Of a stretch of DNA of 64,000 nt, positions 25,495-37,975 are shown one piece after another. Location: the NCBI RefSeq assembly GCF_003086295.3, contig NC_092053.1:116394445-116458444 (forward strand), in the 5' to 3' direction. Both the position numbers and the translations under genes were made by a program. This DNA is from Arachis hypogaea (taxonomy: Eukaryota; Streptophyta; Magnoliopsida; Fabales; Fabaceae). Each line of letters starts with the position of its first letter. Position 1 is the stretch's first letter. Below the pieces are notes generated by a model, which was not told the origin of the DNA, did not search any database, and saw nothing but the letters and a program-made list of their open reading frames with translations.

Positions 25495-27817
25495 AAAAGA
25501 ACTTGACAAGGCCGCAGAAGGCTTCGAGAGTCTTATAGCTTCAGATTCAGCAATTACTTTATCTCTCAATTGATTTATTTCGTCAAAAAGAACAATTAAA
25601 GCATATTCCCGCCTAAAACCATAAACTTCTTCCTACAATTGAAACAAATTTATTAGTCCGTGTTAATTTAGAGGTAGACAAACTAACTACGTTTATTGTT
25701 ACTTACCTATTTCCAATTTTCCATACATATTTCCCCTTTTTGGATCAATTATCTCCAATTATTTCATCACATATATTCCACAATCCCAACTGATAAACAA
25801 AAATTAAACAACCCAGTAAAACAAGTTCAATACGACATTAACATAAATAACACTATAATAGGAAAGAATAACAGGAAGATCAATACCTTGTTCGCTGACC
25901 ACTAATGGTAATATATGGCGCTTCAATTCCCTTTGGATTGTCCACCAAAGGTTTACCTCTAGAATAAACCACCATTTCTAATATCTTCAAGCTCTGAAAA
26001 CCACAGAAAGCGAATTATAGGAAGTAGTACAGTCAGTTTTGGATTAAAAAAAGTGATTAAAATAAGTGCACATTATTTGACAAAGAATTACACTGAAATC
26101 AATTAATGATAACAATGCACAAGCTAAGTTCAAAACAAATACACAAACAAGAGAATTGATAAAAGAAAATAGTGAACAACTTACAATAAATTTATTTATT
26201 TTTGTTCTATCTTTGGGAGATTTTTTGTAAATGGGATCAAGCACATGAAATCTTTTCTTTTTCACATTTGCAATCCACAACCACCAATGTCCACTATGAC
26301 AAATTGGGACAAATATCTGAAGTTTGGGCAAATATGATAATTTTTTAGTCTAAATAAAACTGAATGAAAAAATTATTTAAAAAGTTTTAGAAATAAAAAC
26401 TTACAAATGAATGTGATGCTAGCTTTTTTTATTTAGAAAAGGGAGATATTCCTTATATACGTTGACATTGTAGGCCTTTTTAGTTGCTGGATCAATGTAC
26501 TTGTCCCTAAACTTCATCAACATGCTATTTTCACCAAAATAATCACTTTTAGCATACTATATATTTACAAAATGCACCGACATTGAGGTTAAAGCTTAAT
26601 GGTAGTAGAGATTACCACAATATATATGAGTTTTTCAAATTTTTTACATTTTTTCTTGTTGAGAATTTGGCACACTACGGTGATCATCAATAAAAAAACA
26701 AATGACCCAAATTTATTACATATATGGCACGATAACTCATAAGAAAAATCACTAATGGTATAGAAGAAGAAATTACCACATTTTTTATACCTTCTTATGG
26801 TCTTAAGGTTGCAAAGTGAAATCTATTTCCCACCAATTCAGCTTCATAGTTGTACTTGAATATAACTTCCCATTCATTGCTGGTGTCATCCTTATAAGTC
26901 TTGATAGTTGTTGGCCATTGATAGCATTTTTTCCTCATCTCTTCTGTAATTTTCTTTTTCTTGATTGGAGTCTTAAACTTTTCAAGGAAGCTCAGACTTG
27001 GCTGCACGTACAACTGGTTATGGACTTATCTCTTTAGCATATTTCAACATTGTTGCAACCCCAACATCCATAACATCAACAAACTCTTCCAACTCTTCAA
27101 CGAACAGTAAGTTCTCTTGGCTTCCAATTTCTTAAAGTGTAGCTTCGTTGCTTGATTGACTAATGCCAAGGTCAAAGAATGGTGCACCAAAGTTATCATC
27201 CAACGTAGCATTAGCAACCATCAATAAGTTAGCTTTTAGATTTTGAGATGGTGGAGGATTGCAGGATGAGTGGATGACACATCAAATAGTTTAAGAATGC
27301 ACCAAACTATTAGAGAAATGTATTAATTAGAACTTACGCATTAACAGAAACTTCATGCAGCGTTTTTTTTTGGTAGAGCTTTCTTAGGACCTTCTTGATG
27401 TGGTTCTGGAGGATTGCAGAATGAAATATAAAATTATTTAAGAAAGCATATAAAAAGAATTATGCAACAAAAGGAATTTAACTAGAACTTACGCATTAAT
27501 GGGTTCTTATGGTAGAGATTCTTACATTGGAGACTGTGCAGCAGTTTCTTGTTCGGTATGTAGAGGGCTGGAGATAAGAGTTTCTGTTGAAGGAGCAATT
27601 GCTCGTAGTAGCACTTTAATGAAGGCAAATAATAAAGAAATTAATCTGCAGTAAACATTAATTATTTTCGGTGCAAATCATTAACTCAATGATTGAAATA
27701 GGAAACTAAATTAGAAACTCACATATTCAGTGATTTAGATTGAGAATGTGTTTGTTTTTGCAGCACAAGCAATTGATCTTCGAGGTCAGTCCCAAGATTA
27801 ATAGTTGCACTACTCAT
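25495..27817 (-). pseudogene. Transposon-borne Ulp1-like cysteine protease gene, broken
   Basis: Read on the minus strand, a start at 27817 gives MSSATINLGTDLEDQLLVLQ, followed by exon-like pieces (APSTETLISSPLHTEQETAA near 27570; TYKDDTSNEWEVIFKYNYEA near 26870). The protease domain follows: PICHSGHWWLWIANVKKK (26250-26320) with the catalytic His, LVDNPKGIEAPYITISGQRT (25900-25960), and DCGIYVMK (25760-25785) with the catalytic Asp-Cys region. The residue after DCGIYVMK, normally Trp, is a TAA stop. The end reads EEVYGFRREYALIVLFDEIN. Ulp1 proteases cleave SUMO. In plants, copies occur inside Mutator-like (Kaonashi-type) and other DNA transposons. Exon limits are approximate. Confidence 0.65.
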
Positions 27818-27977
27818 ACTAAATAGAACCTAGTGGTGTAACGAGATAAAGCACGGAACGATGTGGTCGTATCATGTTTATACATGTGGTGTGTAATGGC
27901 CTTATCTCGTTTACAGTGTAAACAAGATACGTATACTCTTATTTCGTTTACACTGTAAATGAGATAAGAGTGGAGGA

Positions 27978-28098
<121 letters not shown>

Positions 28099-28200
28099 AT
28101 TTCGTCCAAAGCGCCTCTTTAATCTTTGTCACATATATTTCTTCAACTCTTTTCTCATTTTTATTCTTTTCTAATCAAATTTTCGAGTTACTACGAGATT

Positions 28201-28640
28201 ATGACGCACGCCGATGCACATGATGCAAACATCAGCTGACTGAACGTGACATGACACATCGCAGGAGCAATCGACTTTGAGGTTAGTGTTGTTTTTTGTT
28301 TTATGTATTATGTTAAAGCATACATGTGTAGCCATACTTAGGGTACTTTTATAGACGTTTATTAATTTTGTTATTTATTATTTACGTAAATATTTTTATT
28401 TAAATTAATTTAAAAAGTAAATGTTTATCGTTATTTGTTAAAATAGTTTACTTATAATTCAAATTAATTTTTAACTGTAAAAGTTTTATAGATTGATAGG
28501 TTTACACATTTCTGATTCAGCTTTTTTATTGTTCTCCAAAGGCCTTGTCTACTTCATCTTAGGAGAGTAAGTCACATACTCCCACTACCGGACACCATTG
28601 TCCCCTACCTGAGGGTGGCTGGTTTCAGTGACGCCGTGCC
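28201..28640 (+). pseudogene. 5' part of a PMD gene inside the MULE
   Basis: A first exon starts at ATG 28201 (MTHADAHDANIS, stop, LNVT, stop, HIAGAIDFE) and is followed by a splice donor near 28280. A second piece at 28541-28640 reads LHLRRVSHILPLPDTIVPYL and then RVAGFSDAVPL. Both match the start of transposon PMD proteins. Two in-frame stops in exon 1 and loss of everything after 28640 make it non-functional. Confidence 0.65.
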
Positions 28641-29690
28641 ACTTTGCAGTGCTTGCAGCAACCTTGGCATCTTATTGTATGACTCCTCCCAATCACCGTA
28701 TATCTGGACAATTGCCTTTTGCTTTGCTATCCAGAACTTTCTGTACAAGGGTTTGAAGTGATAGCTTTGCCTAACTGAATCTTGTAGGACAGAAATGCTG
28801 ATGGATGGCGAAGATTATATCAATAGAAAGATGACAAGGCAGATGAGACTGTTGTCCAACTGTCGGTGGTCCTAAGACATGGTGGGTGCTAAACACATAT
28901 GCGCTCCTCCAACCTTACATACCTACCTAAAGAAATAGAACAACCGTGGTTGAGATGTACAATAAGCATAACAATGATAAATGAGAATATAAAACACAGT
29001 TAAACTTGAACGTTACCAATATCTGAGATTCTATTGGAGAGCAACACGGAGGCGCTAAGAACAGCCTACTTCAGATTGCCGGTAATGCACATGGTACTTT
29101 AATTAATCCGACTCCACAACTCGGTACTCAACACTTCTGCAAATGCTGTAATTCTTCACACCCTGTATTACTGCATCTCTGCTTTTGAATCTATGGCCAA
29201 TCCAAAATTTCACACCATCATCTAAGTTGTAATCGTCTTCACCTGTGTTGGAAAATAGATGTTTTTCTTACATCGCGTCCAGATCCAATGTATGATAGTG
29301 ACTGGGTACAAATTGACAAGGCCAGAATTGGGTGTAGGACAGGAAAAAGATACCAACGTGATACCTCGACCGGAGTCTCTGGTACAAACTCCTCATTATC
29401 ATCTTCAAAAGAATCGCCCTTGTTGCTATCCGCAACATACTCCTCGTCAGAGTCCTCACCGTCAACGTCTATGTCTTCCATTGGACAAGCAATAGTGCTC
29501 AAAGTCCGATTGGCTAGATTCACCGCCACTAACATCACCAACCTCTACAGAAAGCTCCATCACTTGTTCCGCCATGATTCTCCCATGGATGTCAAACATC
29601 AGGCACATATGCTCGTCGCCATGGAGTCAACACTGACGAAACTGAAAAACTCTATTTTTCATTGGTGCTAGCAACCTATACCCCACCCTT
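28641..29690 (-). pseudogene. N-terminal half of a MuDR-type transposase gene
   Basis: On the minus strand the order is FDIHGRIMAEQVMELSVEVG (near 29600), an acidic linker EYVADSNKGDSFEDDNEEFV and PETPVEV (29370-29440), EDDYNLDDGVKFWIGHRFKS with VEYRVVESD (29080-29240), and YRKFWIAKQKAIVQIYGDWE with ESYNKMPRLLQAL (28650-28750). This is the usual order of plant MuDR proteins up to the start of the MULE catalytic domain, which is deleted. Several stops interrupt the frame. Confidence 0.7.
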
Positions 29691-30397
29691 CCAATCTCTT
29701 TTCTCCAGCTACCACTGACGCTATTCAATATCAAACTCTTCAGCTTTGACAAAAGAATTTAGTTGCCATATACGCAATATAATGGGATTTTCACACTCAA
29801 ATATCACCCCAGTATCACTATTTCTCATATGGCAATTGAGATACACACTTACAACCAGATAACCACTACTACTAGATATTTTGACTTATTTTTCGAAAGA
29901 AAAATGGTATAGAAGAAGAAGTGAAATGTTTGTGGAGAATACAAAAGGTTGCACATCCTTTTATAGCTGTTGAAAATTTGTCGTAATGTATCTCATTTAC
30001 AGTGTAAATAAAATCAGAGTACATGTATCTCATTTACACTGTAAACAAAATATACATGTATCTCATTCTATATCCTATCTCGTTTACAGTGTAAATGAGA
30101 TATATGCACTCTTATTTCGTTTACACTGTAAACGAGATAAGAGATAATGTGCATTTTGGTAAAAATATTAGAAATGACATATTTTAGTAAATAAAATATT
30201 TATTTTAATTATTTAAAAAAATCTTATGGCCAAGTGGTTTTTAAACTCCATTGTCTTCTTCTTAAACTTCGTCGTCCTATTCTTCTCTTATTTGATTTCT
30301 TTTCTTCCTTCTTTTTTCTTCTCATCTTCCTTTATTATCATTGTCGTTTGTCGTTATCATGTTTAACAAAACTACTAGCATAGAAATTTTGATGCAC

Positions 30398-30715
30398 AAC
30401 ACAAATTTTTAAAGAGCCACATGTCCAAAACATTGACACTCAACTAACAAAACACACGGCACAAAACATTTAGTGCACAACTAACATAAATTTTTGAAGT
30501 ACACATGCCTAGAATATTGATACCCAATAAATAAAATACGCACAACATATTAATTTTGGTGCACATCATAGAAATATTGGTACCTAGCATTGAAATTTTT
30601 GAAGGATCACATACCCAGAACATTGACACCCCAACCAACAAAAATTGCACATCATAGAAACTTTAAAGGACCACATGCCTAGAATATTGACTCACCCAAC
30701 CAACAAAATATATTT
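30398..30715. repeat. Four-copy irregular tandem repeat
   Basis: Units begin with AAATTTTTRAAG-like sequence at 30403, 30488 and 30593 and a variant at 30658, so spacing is 85, 105 and 65 bp. Shared words include CACATGCCTAGAATATTGA, GCACATCATAGAAA and CCAACCAACAAAA. There is no coding frame. It resembles an old minisatellite or the subterminal repeats of a transposon. Confidence 0.55.
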
Positions 30716-30859
30716 GCAGAAAAAATCTATTTGTTATGTGTAAAAATTTGTGTTATATCGATAAATTTACGTGTTATGTGCAAAAATTTTTAGCTATATT
30801 AATAAGTTTATGTACTATGTACAAAAGTTTATGTACTATATTAATAAGTTTCTCTACTC

Positions 30860-31500
30860 TCTAACAAAAACTTATGTACCGAAGAAGTGCGGAGAAAAAG
30901 AAACCCCACGTACATTAGTTTTTGCTAGACTTGTGCCTACTTGATTGGACTTGAATACCAAAAAGACTTGTACGGTAACATTACCTTAATTTTAAATAAT
31001 AAGAACTCTTTTAAAATTAAAGTTGTTCAAATAAATTAAAAATATTATAACTAAAGTAATTTTACTCTTAAAATATGAATTCGTTAAATTACTAATAAAT
31101 ATTTTTTTTTTCAATTTTACCATTTTTTCTCTCATTTTTTTTCTTCCAATTTATCTTCTTCTCCTTTTTGGTTGTTGATATTTAACTTCGTGAGACAGGT
31201 TAACCCTCTATCAATGATCTAATTGATCTCTTTTCAAAACATACTTATGTGACACGTTAATCACTAATATATTCTCTATTTAATTTTTATAAGTAAAAAT
31301 AATTTAAAAATTACTAATATTTCTTAGTTTTACATAGTAAATTTAGCTAATGTATTTAAAAAAGTAATAAAAAAATAAAAAAACTAAAGGACTTTACAAT
31401 CAACCTTAAAAAACAAGACTCCTAACAAAAAAGAATTTGTCAATCCTAGTTGTTTCTTAATAGATAAATCAACAATTTAACATGCCATGTAAGTTAAGAA
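30860..31500. other. AT-rich intergenic DNA, no gene seen
   Basis: Dense stops in all frames and no repeat or RNA gene recognised. Confidence 0.4.
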
Positions 31501-31504
31501 TGTA

Positions 31505-32095
31505 CATGGTCTAGCCTGTCCGAAGACCCGACATGGACCCGAACATTTTATGGGCTAATTTGATGTGATTTCACCGGGTCTAGGATCGAGTAAGGATCTC
31601 AAAAATAGACCCGATCATTATTTAGGACCGAGTTTGGGTCAAAGCGAACCCGGCTTTATCCTGACCCATGTTACCTAAGGGAACTAAAAAAAGTATGTAT
31701 GTTTTAAATTAATTTTAATATTATGTTATATTAATTATAAGCTTATTGTTTTATTCTTAATCATACTTGTTGAATTATAAATTAGTTCAAAGAAGTATCA
31801 AATTAGAATTTATGGACAAATTCAAATTCAAATATAAATATCAACTTCTCGATAACAAGTTTCTTCTTTATAAATAAGTGCATCATAAATAAGTTTTTTT
31901 TATAAATTATTGTTAAAGCTTTAAAGGCTCCAGTTTTCACTCGATTTAAATCCGGTATAATTGTGGCCCAAAAATATTTAGGTTTTATCGAGTTTAGGAT
32001 CAGATAAGAGTCTAAAAAATAGACCCGATATATATTTAGGAATGGATCTAAGTTAGGACAAATTCGATTTCACCCAACCCATATACACCTCTAAT
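31505..32095. repeat. Two direct copies of a GACCCG-rich repeat
   Basis: AAAAATAGACCCGATCATTA (near 31603) recurs as AAAAATAGACCCGATATATA (near 32014), about 410 bp apart. Shared flanking words include GGTCTAGGAT/GTTTAGGATC and TGACCCATG/AACCCATA. The copies look like diverged ends of one non-autonomous element or a tandem duplication. Confidence 0.5.
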
Positions 32096-32189
32096 GTAAG
32101 TTTATTCTATTAATACAAAACAAAAATATTAACAAAAAAACTAATCAATATTATAAAAATAAAAATAAAAAAATAAAAATAAAATATTA

Positions 32190-32640
32190 TGGACTTCGTT
32201 ATTGAAGATAACAGCTTTTTTCGGCTGATTAATTTGGTTATGGAACCTTTAAGCGTGTTATGCTATGTTATGGGGAAGGGCGGTACTACACCACAATGTG
32301 GGGCAGTTTTTTTCTGCTCTTGTAAGATACAATTCGGATGGTCCGAATTGTTTGTGTGGTATAGTGTTAGTTGCAAATCGGACGGTCCGATTTGCAAGGA
32401 GAAAAAATTTAAATTTTTGAGGCAGCAAATCGGACCGTCCGTGTTCTATTTTTTTTTTAAATTATACAAAAATCAAATCGAAGGGTCCGATTTGATTAGT
32501 ATAAAATATTTTTGAATTGAAATATAATGTGAACGGTCCGATTTGTTCAATGCTTTTCAGACCATTCGATTTGTTGTTAGCTGACACTACAACCTAATAA
32601 TGCTCACACACGCTCCATAACCCCGTCTTACCCCAATCCC
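32190..32640. mobile_element. Non-autonomous MULE-like element with AATCGGACGGTCCGATT palindromes
   Basis: The ends TTATGGGGAAGGGCGG (about 32268) and CTCCATAACCCCGTCTTACC (32610-32629) are roughly inverted. Between them lie at least five copies of a perfect or near palindrome: CAATTCGGATGGTCCGAATTG-type at 32330-32350, GCAAATCGGACGGTCCGATT at 32373, and others near 32425, 32474 and 32531. The same palindrome family lines the ends of the PMD/MuDR element at 34.4-42.1 kb, so this may be a deletion derivative of it. Confidence 0.6.
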
Positions 32641-33020
32641 ACCTCCATAACAAAAATAAAAAGCGACTTTTTTCTCTTATTATTATCTTATCATTCTCTT
32701 CCATTTGTCGCCATCCACATACCACCGCAAGTCCGCAACCACAAAACATTACTGCCCACCAAAACCACTGCGTCGTACCACACCATGACGACAAACTACA
32801 ACAATAGATTGAAATACACAATTTATTTCTTCTTCCATAATTCATTTCAAACTCTTAAATCCCCAAAGGCCCACCTAAATCAAATGTTGGTTCTAAACGG
32901 TTCAAGTCATAGAAAGAGAAGACCAAGACCGAAAAAAGAAAATAAGAGAAAAATAAAAAAAATAAAACATATAGATTAGAGAGGAAGATTTGAAACAAAT
33001 AGAGAGGATAAAAATAAAAA

Positions 33021-34374
33021 GGATTAAATATGATTTTTGTTCTTAAAGTATAAGTTAAAAAAAATTTCATCCTTAATTTTTTTCATACAAAATCGTCTTT
33101 AAATTTTACTTAAATTTTAAGTTTTATTATCAAATTATCTTTAATTAAAAAATTATAAAATTAAAAAATAAAAGAAAGAGAGGAGAGAAAGAGAAAAAGA
33201 ACGAGGAAGATCAAGAGGAATTGCGAAAGGGAAGAAAAAGGGGGAAGGGAAGGGAAGAACGCGAGAAGAACGGCAGGGCGTAAAGAGAAGGTCCTTGAGT
33301 GCCTCACCAAGCTCTCCGACTGTGATACTCACTCCATCGCCGCTGCCGAGCTTGAGTCCATCTCCTTCAGCCTCGACCGAACCACCATGTCATCGTTCCT
33401 CTCCTCCGTCTTCGCCACCGACTCCTCCGACAAAACCCTCGTCCGCAGGCAATGTGTGCAGCTCCTCGGGTTTCTAGCCAAGACACACGATAACGCTCTC
33501 TCCCCTACCTTTCCACACCTCTTGCATTTTTTACTTGAAAAGTTGGTCAAAGGCTGGAAGCACAAAGCAAAATGTCAGAAGTTGCTTCGACCGCTTGCTC
33601 AACAAATAGTATACAAACATATATCCTATTCAAAATATTCAGAACTTAACACAGTCAGAGTAATTCCCTTGTAATAGGGTTAGGCATTTCCCTTTATTTG
33701 GTTTGATGCATGTGATTTTTTTTTGAGGAATTTATCTCTTAGCTATGTTGAGAAGAGATTGGAAATGCTTAGTATTATATCTTAAATCTCTTAGCTTTAT
33801 CTCAGCAAAATTCCATTTACCTACCCCTCCCCCATCCGAAACTCCCTCACACAATAAATACCAATGGATCAATCTATGTCACCATTAGTCTATAACATGT
33901 ACGAGTCCAATTAACCGAAATAGTAGATTCGGCTTAGTTATAGGAGAAAATAGTATAAATAGGAGTACAAGAGGTAAGTTATGTGAATTGCGAAGTGGAT
34001 TTTTTTGTCTTCTCCCTAGTTATTCCTCTCAAAATTTTCCCTTGGATTGTATAATTCCAAACCTGAAGTTTAGTGTTAGTGGCGGTTTCTGGATACTGAA
34101 GAATGCTCATTGTTGTTGGAAGGTTCTGGAATCTTTAATTATTTTGGTTTCGTCTTTGTTTTCTTTATGATTCTTTGACAAAAAGAGAAAGAAAGAGGGG
34201 AAAGGGAGAGGAGAAGCAGAGCAGGATCAAGAGGGAGAGGATGAATTTAGGTGAGTGAGATGGTGATAGGGTGAGGTGAAGGTGTAATTGTCCGAAGGAC
34301 GATCGACTTTATATGCAAAAAAAGTTGGGGATGTAAAAATTTGTAGCTTTAGAGACTAAAATCGTACTTAACCC
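33021..34374. mobile_element. Pack-MULE-like element carrying a plant gene fragment
   Basis: The left end GGATTAAATATGATTTTTGT and the reverse complement of the right end, GGGTTAAGTACGATTTTAGT, match base for base at most positions. The similarity continues inward (TAAAG, AAATTT..CATCC, CATAC/CATAT). Flanks AAATAAAAA (33012-33020) and AAATGAAAA (34375-34383) match at 8 of 9 positions, the length of a MULE duplication. Inside is a GC-richer block with a TORTIFOLIA1-like coding fragment. It has no transposase, so movement would need help in trans. Confidence 0.65.
33270..33674 (+). pseudogene. Captured TORTIFOLIA1/SPIRAL2-like gene fragment
   Basis: The frame reads RKEKVLECLTKLSDCDTHSI (from 33279), AAAELESISFSLDRTTMSSF, LSSVFATDSS and VRRQCVQLLGFLAKTHDNAL, ending SPTFPHLLHFLL. 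This matches the first HEAT-like segment of plant TORTIFOLIA1-like proteins (CLNKLADRDT, then AELESIA), which are microtubule-associated and control helical growth. The similarity stops after about 33535 and is followed by unrelated sequence to a stop at 33674. No in-frame start was confirmed upstream. It covers only the first part of exon 1 of such a gene, so it is a fragment and not a functional copy. Confidence 0.6.
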
Positions 34375-34758
34375 AAATGAAAATTATAATGAGAGCGAGG
34401 CGAACATCCGCTTTTTAATTTGCATATGGATGCATGCTAGGTGTTGGACTCTGATATGGAGGAGGGGTGTGCTTCACAAATTTGTGGTGTCAGTGGAGAT
34501 GCAACTCGGACCCTGCGAGTTTCATTCACCACACGGACCGTCCAAGTTGCATTTCACCAAACGCACGGTCCGATTTGATGCAGCCTTGCGTCGCGCAGCA
34601 GCCTCTCTCCGAACGGTGCCCTGAAACCAAACAAAGACCCAAGCAACCCACTCCCACCATCTGAATATTATCACTTTCAGATTTCACTTTCAACTTCACT
34701 TCCACCTTCTTCTTCCTTTCTCCGCTTCTGAAAATTGCATGTTGGAAGAAAAAAAATC

Positions 34759-37700
34759 ATGCCAAAAAAATATAAAATTAAAGATGTTGATCGATTTGAG
34801 TTTCATATTATTCATTATCTCAGTCATCCTAATTATGTAAGTTTTATTTTTGAATTTTTTAAATTTTTTATGTTTATAATTATTATTTTTAGAAATTTAA
34901 TTATTATGATTGTTGTTAGAAATGCAATTTAGAAATATAAATAGAATGATTATTAGTATTTTTCAATATTTGTTAGATTTTTTTGAAATTTTTTTTACTA
35001 ACTTTTAATTATAAATATTATTATTAGAAAGTTAATTATTATTATGCTTGTTAATTTTTGAATTTAAAAATGTAACAGAATGATAGGGATTTTTTATACT
35101 GTAATATTTTTTTAATTTTTAATTTTTTTATTATAATTATATTTGAAAAGAACGTTACTTTTTTTTAAATCCTTTTAAAATTGTTAACTATAACTGTTAT
35201 GGATGAAGTTAAATGTTATTGTTGTGAGAAGTTGTTAGTATTGAATGATTAGTAGGTAGGATTATTTTTATTAAAGTACGTTAGGTTTTATTATGAGAAT
35301 ATTTAAATTTTTTTAATTGTAATCATCATTATTAGCAAGTTAATTGTTGTTACTGTTGTTAGAGAATGAAGGATGGCATATACTGATTAGTAATATTTTT
35401 TGATAGTTAAGGAAAAATGTTTAAATGATAGTAAATCAGTAATTAATATTAGATACTATTCTAGATGTTGTAAGTTGAGAATTTTGATTAGGAATATATG
35501 AATTAGTAATTATTTTTATTAGTAGTTAGTTATGAATAATTTTAAAGATTAATAATTAATTTTAAAAGTTAGAATAATTACTTTTATAAGGATTCAGTAA
35601 AATGATTTATGATAGTAAGTTAGTAATTGTTAATGAGTTGACTAATTTGTTATGGTTTTTGTAGAAATTACGAATGTTGACATGTAACCACCCATTTCTT
35701 CTGGATCGGTACAACGATAGGGTGGAGGAGCATTTACGACTTACCGGTTTTTATCATGTATCTCAGATTGGGGTAGTGCAGTGTCAGAAAGCATTGATGA
35801 ATGCTCTAATCGAATGTTGGCTCCGAGACACACATACGTTTCACCTTCCCATTGGTGAATGTGCCGTGATTCTTGAAGATGTGGCTCTAATGCTTGGTCT
35901 TCCGACGGATGGTCTTCGAGTCACAGGGATGACAATGAGTAGTTTTGAAGCCTTGGAAGTGGAGTGTTTGCTTCAATTTGGAATTGCACCGCATAAGTCA
36001 GACTGTAGAGGTAGCTGCATAAAACTGACCTGGCTGTGGGATCTAAAAGAAAATTTAGAGTTGACTGATGAAATCAGTATACAGAGGTATGTGAGGTGCC
36101 ACATTATGTTGCTGATCGGGACAATCTTGTTTGGGGATAAGTCTGGGGCAGGTGTACACTAGAAATTTCTACCCTTGCTTCGTGATTTTGTCAGTATTAG
36201 ACAGTATAGTTGGGGAGCAGCATGCCTAGCACACCTCTACAGGGTGTTATGCAGGGCATCTCGTTTTAAATGTAAGGAAATAGATGGTCCACTAACACTT
36301 CTACTCGGTTGGGCTTGGATCCGACTGTCATATCTATCGCCGCTTTCTAGGGAACCCCGCAGTTTTCCGCTAGCAAACAAATAATATTATGTTACAATGT
36401 ACCCGTATCTTGATATTTAAGATTCAGTTGAGTTAATTGAATATATCATATTAGGTGGCGTAACTGGGAGCGTGGTGACCGACGATATAAATATCTGAAT
36501 CTAGCTCACTTTAGGAAGGCATTTGATGAACTTCAGGAAGGGCAGGTGTGTTTTAATTAAAGAAGTATTAGTTTCGGGTTTAGGGTCTGGGACATAATTA
36601 TGAAGCATTGTTATTGTTATTGGTATTATGGGTTGTAATCATGACTTTCCTTTATTTTTCCCAGTTTGTTCGGGTTGCTTATGCTGTGGATCGCGTGGAT
36701 CCGAATATAATTCCTGCTGAAATCTACATGCAGTCAGTTGTCTGGAGCACTACAGTTCCGTTGGTGTCATTTGAATGTATCGAGTGGTATGCTACCGATA
36801 GGTTTAGGCGACAGTTCGGTTTCGTTCAGGAGTACCTAGTCAGGAGCGGAATCTGGACAAGGCGCATGGAGAAGTCCTGACTAGTCCTAAGAATTTTAAC
36901 TGGGCCATAGCACCGAGTCATTCAATTTGGGTGATGCATTGGACAAACAGGTATAACTACATTCTATCTGAGCTTCCCATGCCTTCACAGCATCCATTGG
37001 ATAGTTACATGTACTGGTACCGATCAAAATTTGGGGACCACTTGAACTTGTCGAATCTTGTGGGTCAAGAGAATGATGAAGGTAATCAGGATATGGATGA
37101 GGGTAATTAGGATACCGATGAGGGTAGTCAGGATATGGATGATGACAATGAAGAACAGGAGCCACATTCGCCGCATATATCACCTCCAAATCCGCTTCCA
37201 CAAGAACAACCTCAGTCCTCAAGCTAGTATGTATGATTCACCCCATCATTTCCAATACATCAACAATATTGGGGTACGTCACAGTTTGAAACAGGAGAAG
37301 GAGGTTCTTTTAGCCAGTTGCTTGGGTTCATGGCTGCAGATGCAGGACAATCACAATATGGCCATCAGCCTGAGTTCATGGCAGGTAGGTATTCGTTGGA
37401 TGCGAGGTATCCGGGCCATACCTCATCGGTTGCTTCTGGAGGGTTCGTATCTGTTGACTCTAGTAAGAGTGACGGTGGACGCGGAGTTCTTAATAGTCAA
37501 AATCCTAACCGCGTTTCTATAGGACTCATTGAGGAAAATGCTAACACACTCGAGCAAGAGACCGATGTGTATCTAGTAGATGACCCAAATGACGAGGACA
37601 ATGATGAGAAGGATGATATAGAGGAGTTCGATGAGGATGAAGAATCTCATAATGATGGTATTATGTTGTGTATTTTGCTTTACACGTTCGATTAGTTATT

Positions 37701-37975
37701 TATTTTGTGTTCATAAATGGTATCTCTGTTTGGTTTTTCCTGAATGATATGTGGTATCTATGTTGGTTTGATTACCTAATGTGCTACATTTAATCGTATT
37801 TTTTAAATTGTATACAGGTTAGGCACGCACTCCGGATGACAAATTCAAAGGTTACAATCTGAGGATTGATCCACCACGCCGTATCGCTAATCACTACACT
37901 CCATCTGTCTTCAAAAAGGCGGCTAAGAAATGCAAGAACTTTGTGAAGGATGTAAAGTGGACAATCAGAAAGTAG
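34759..37975 (+). pseudogene. PMD (MAIN-like) gene of the MULE, mutated
   Basis: Exon 1 (34759-34836) reads MPKKYKIKDVDRFEFHIIHY. After a GT-AG intron, exon 2 starts at 35665 and carries the PMD core: GFYHVSQIGVVQCQKALMNA, ECWLRDTHTFHLPIGECAVI, LEDVALMLGLPTDG. Exon 3 (36455-36545) reads WRNWERGDRRYKYLNLAHFR. Exon 4 from 36666 continues AYAVDRVDPNIIPAEIYMQS. The tail is acidic and repetitive (DMDEGN, DTDEGS). The last exon (37830-37975) is basic, ending KCKNFVKDVKWTIRK. Faults are TAG at 36160-36162 where Trp is usual (GAGVH-stop-KFLP), a one-base loss near 36830, and TAG at about 37108. PMD proteins act in silencing and genome stability in host form; the role in transposons is unknown. Confidence 0.7.
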
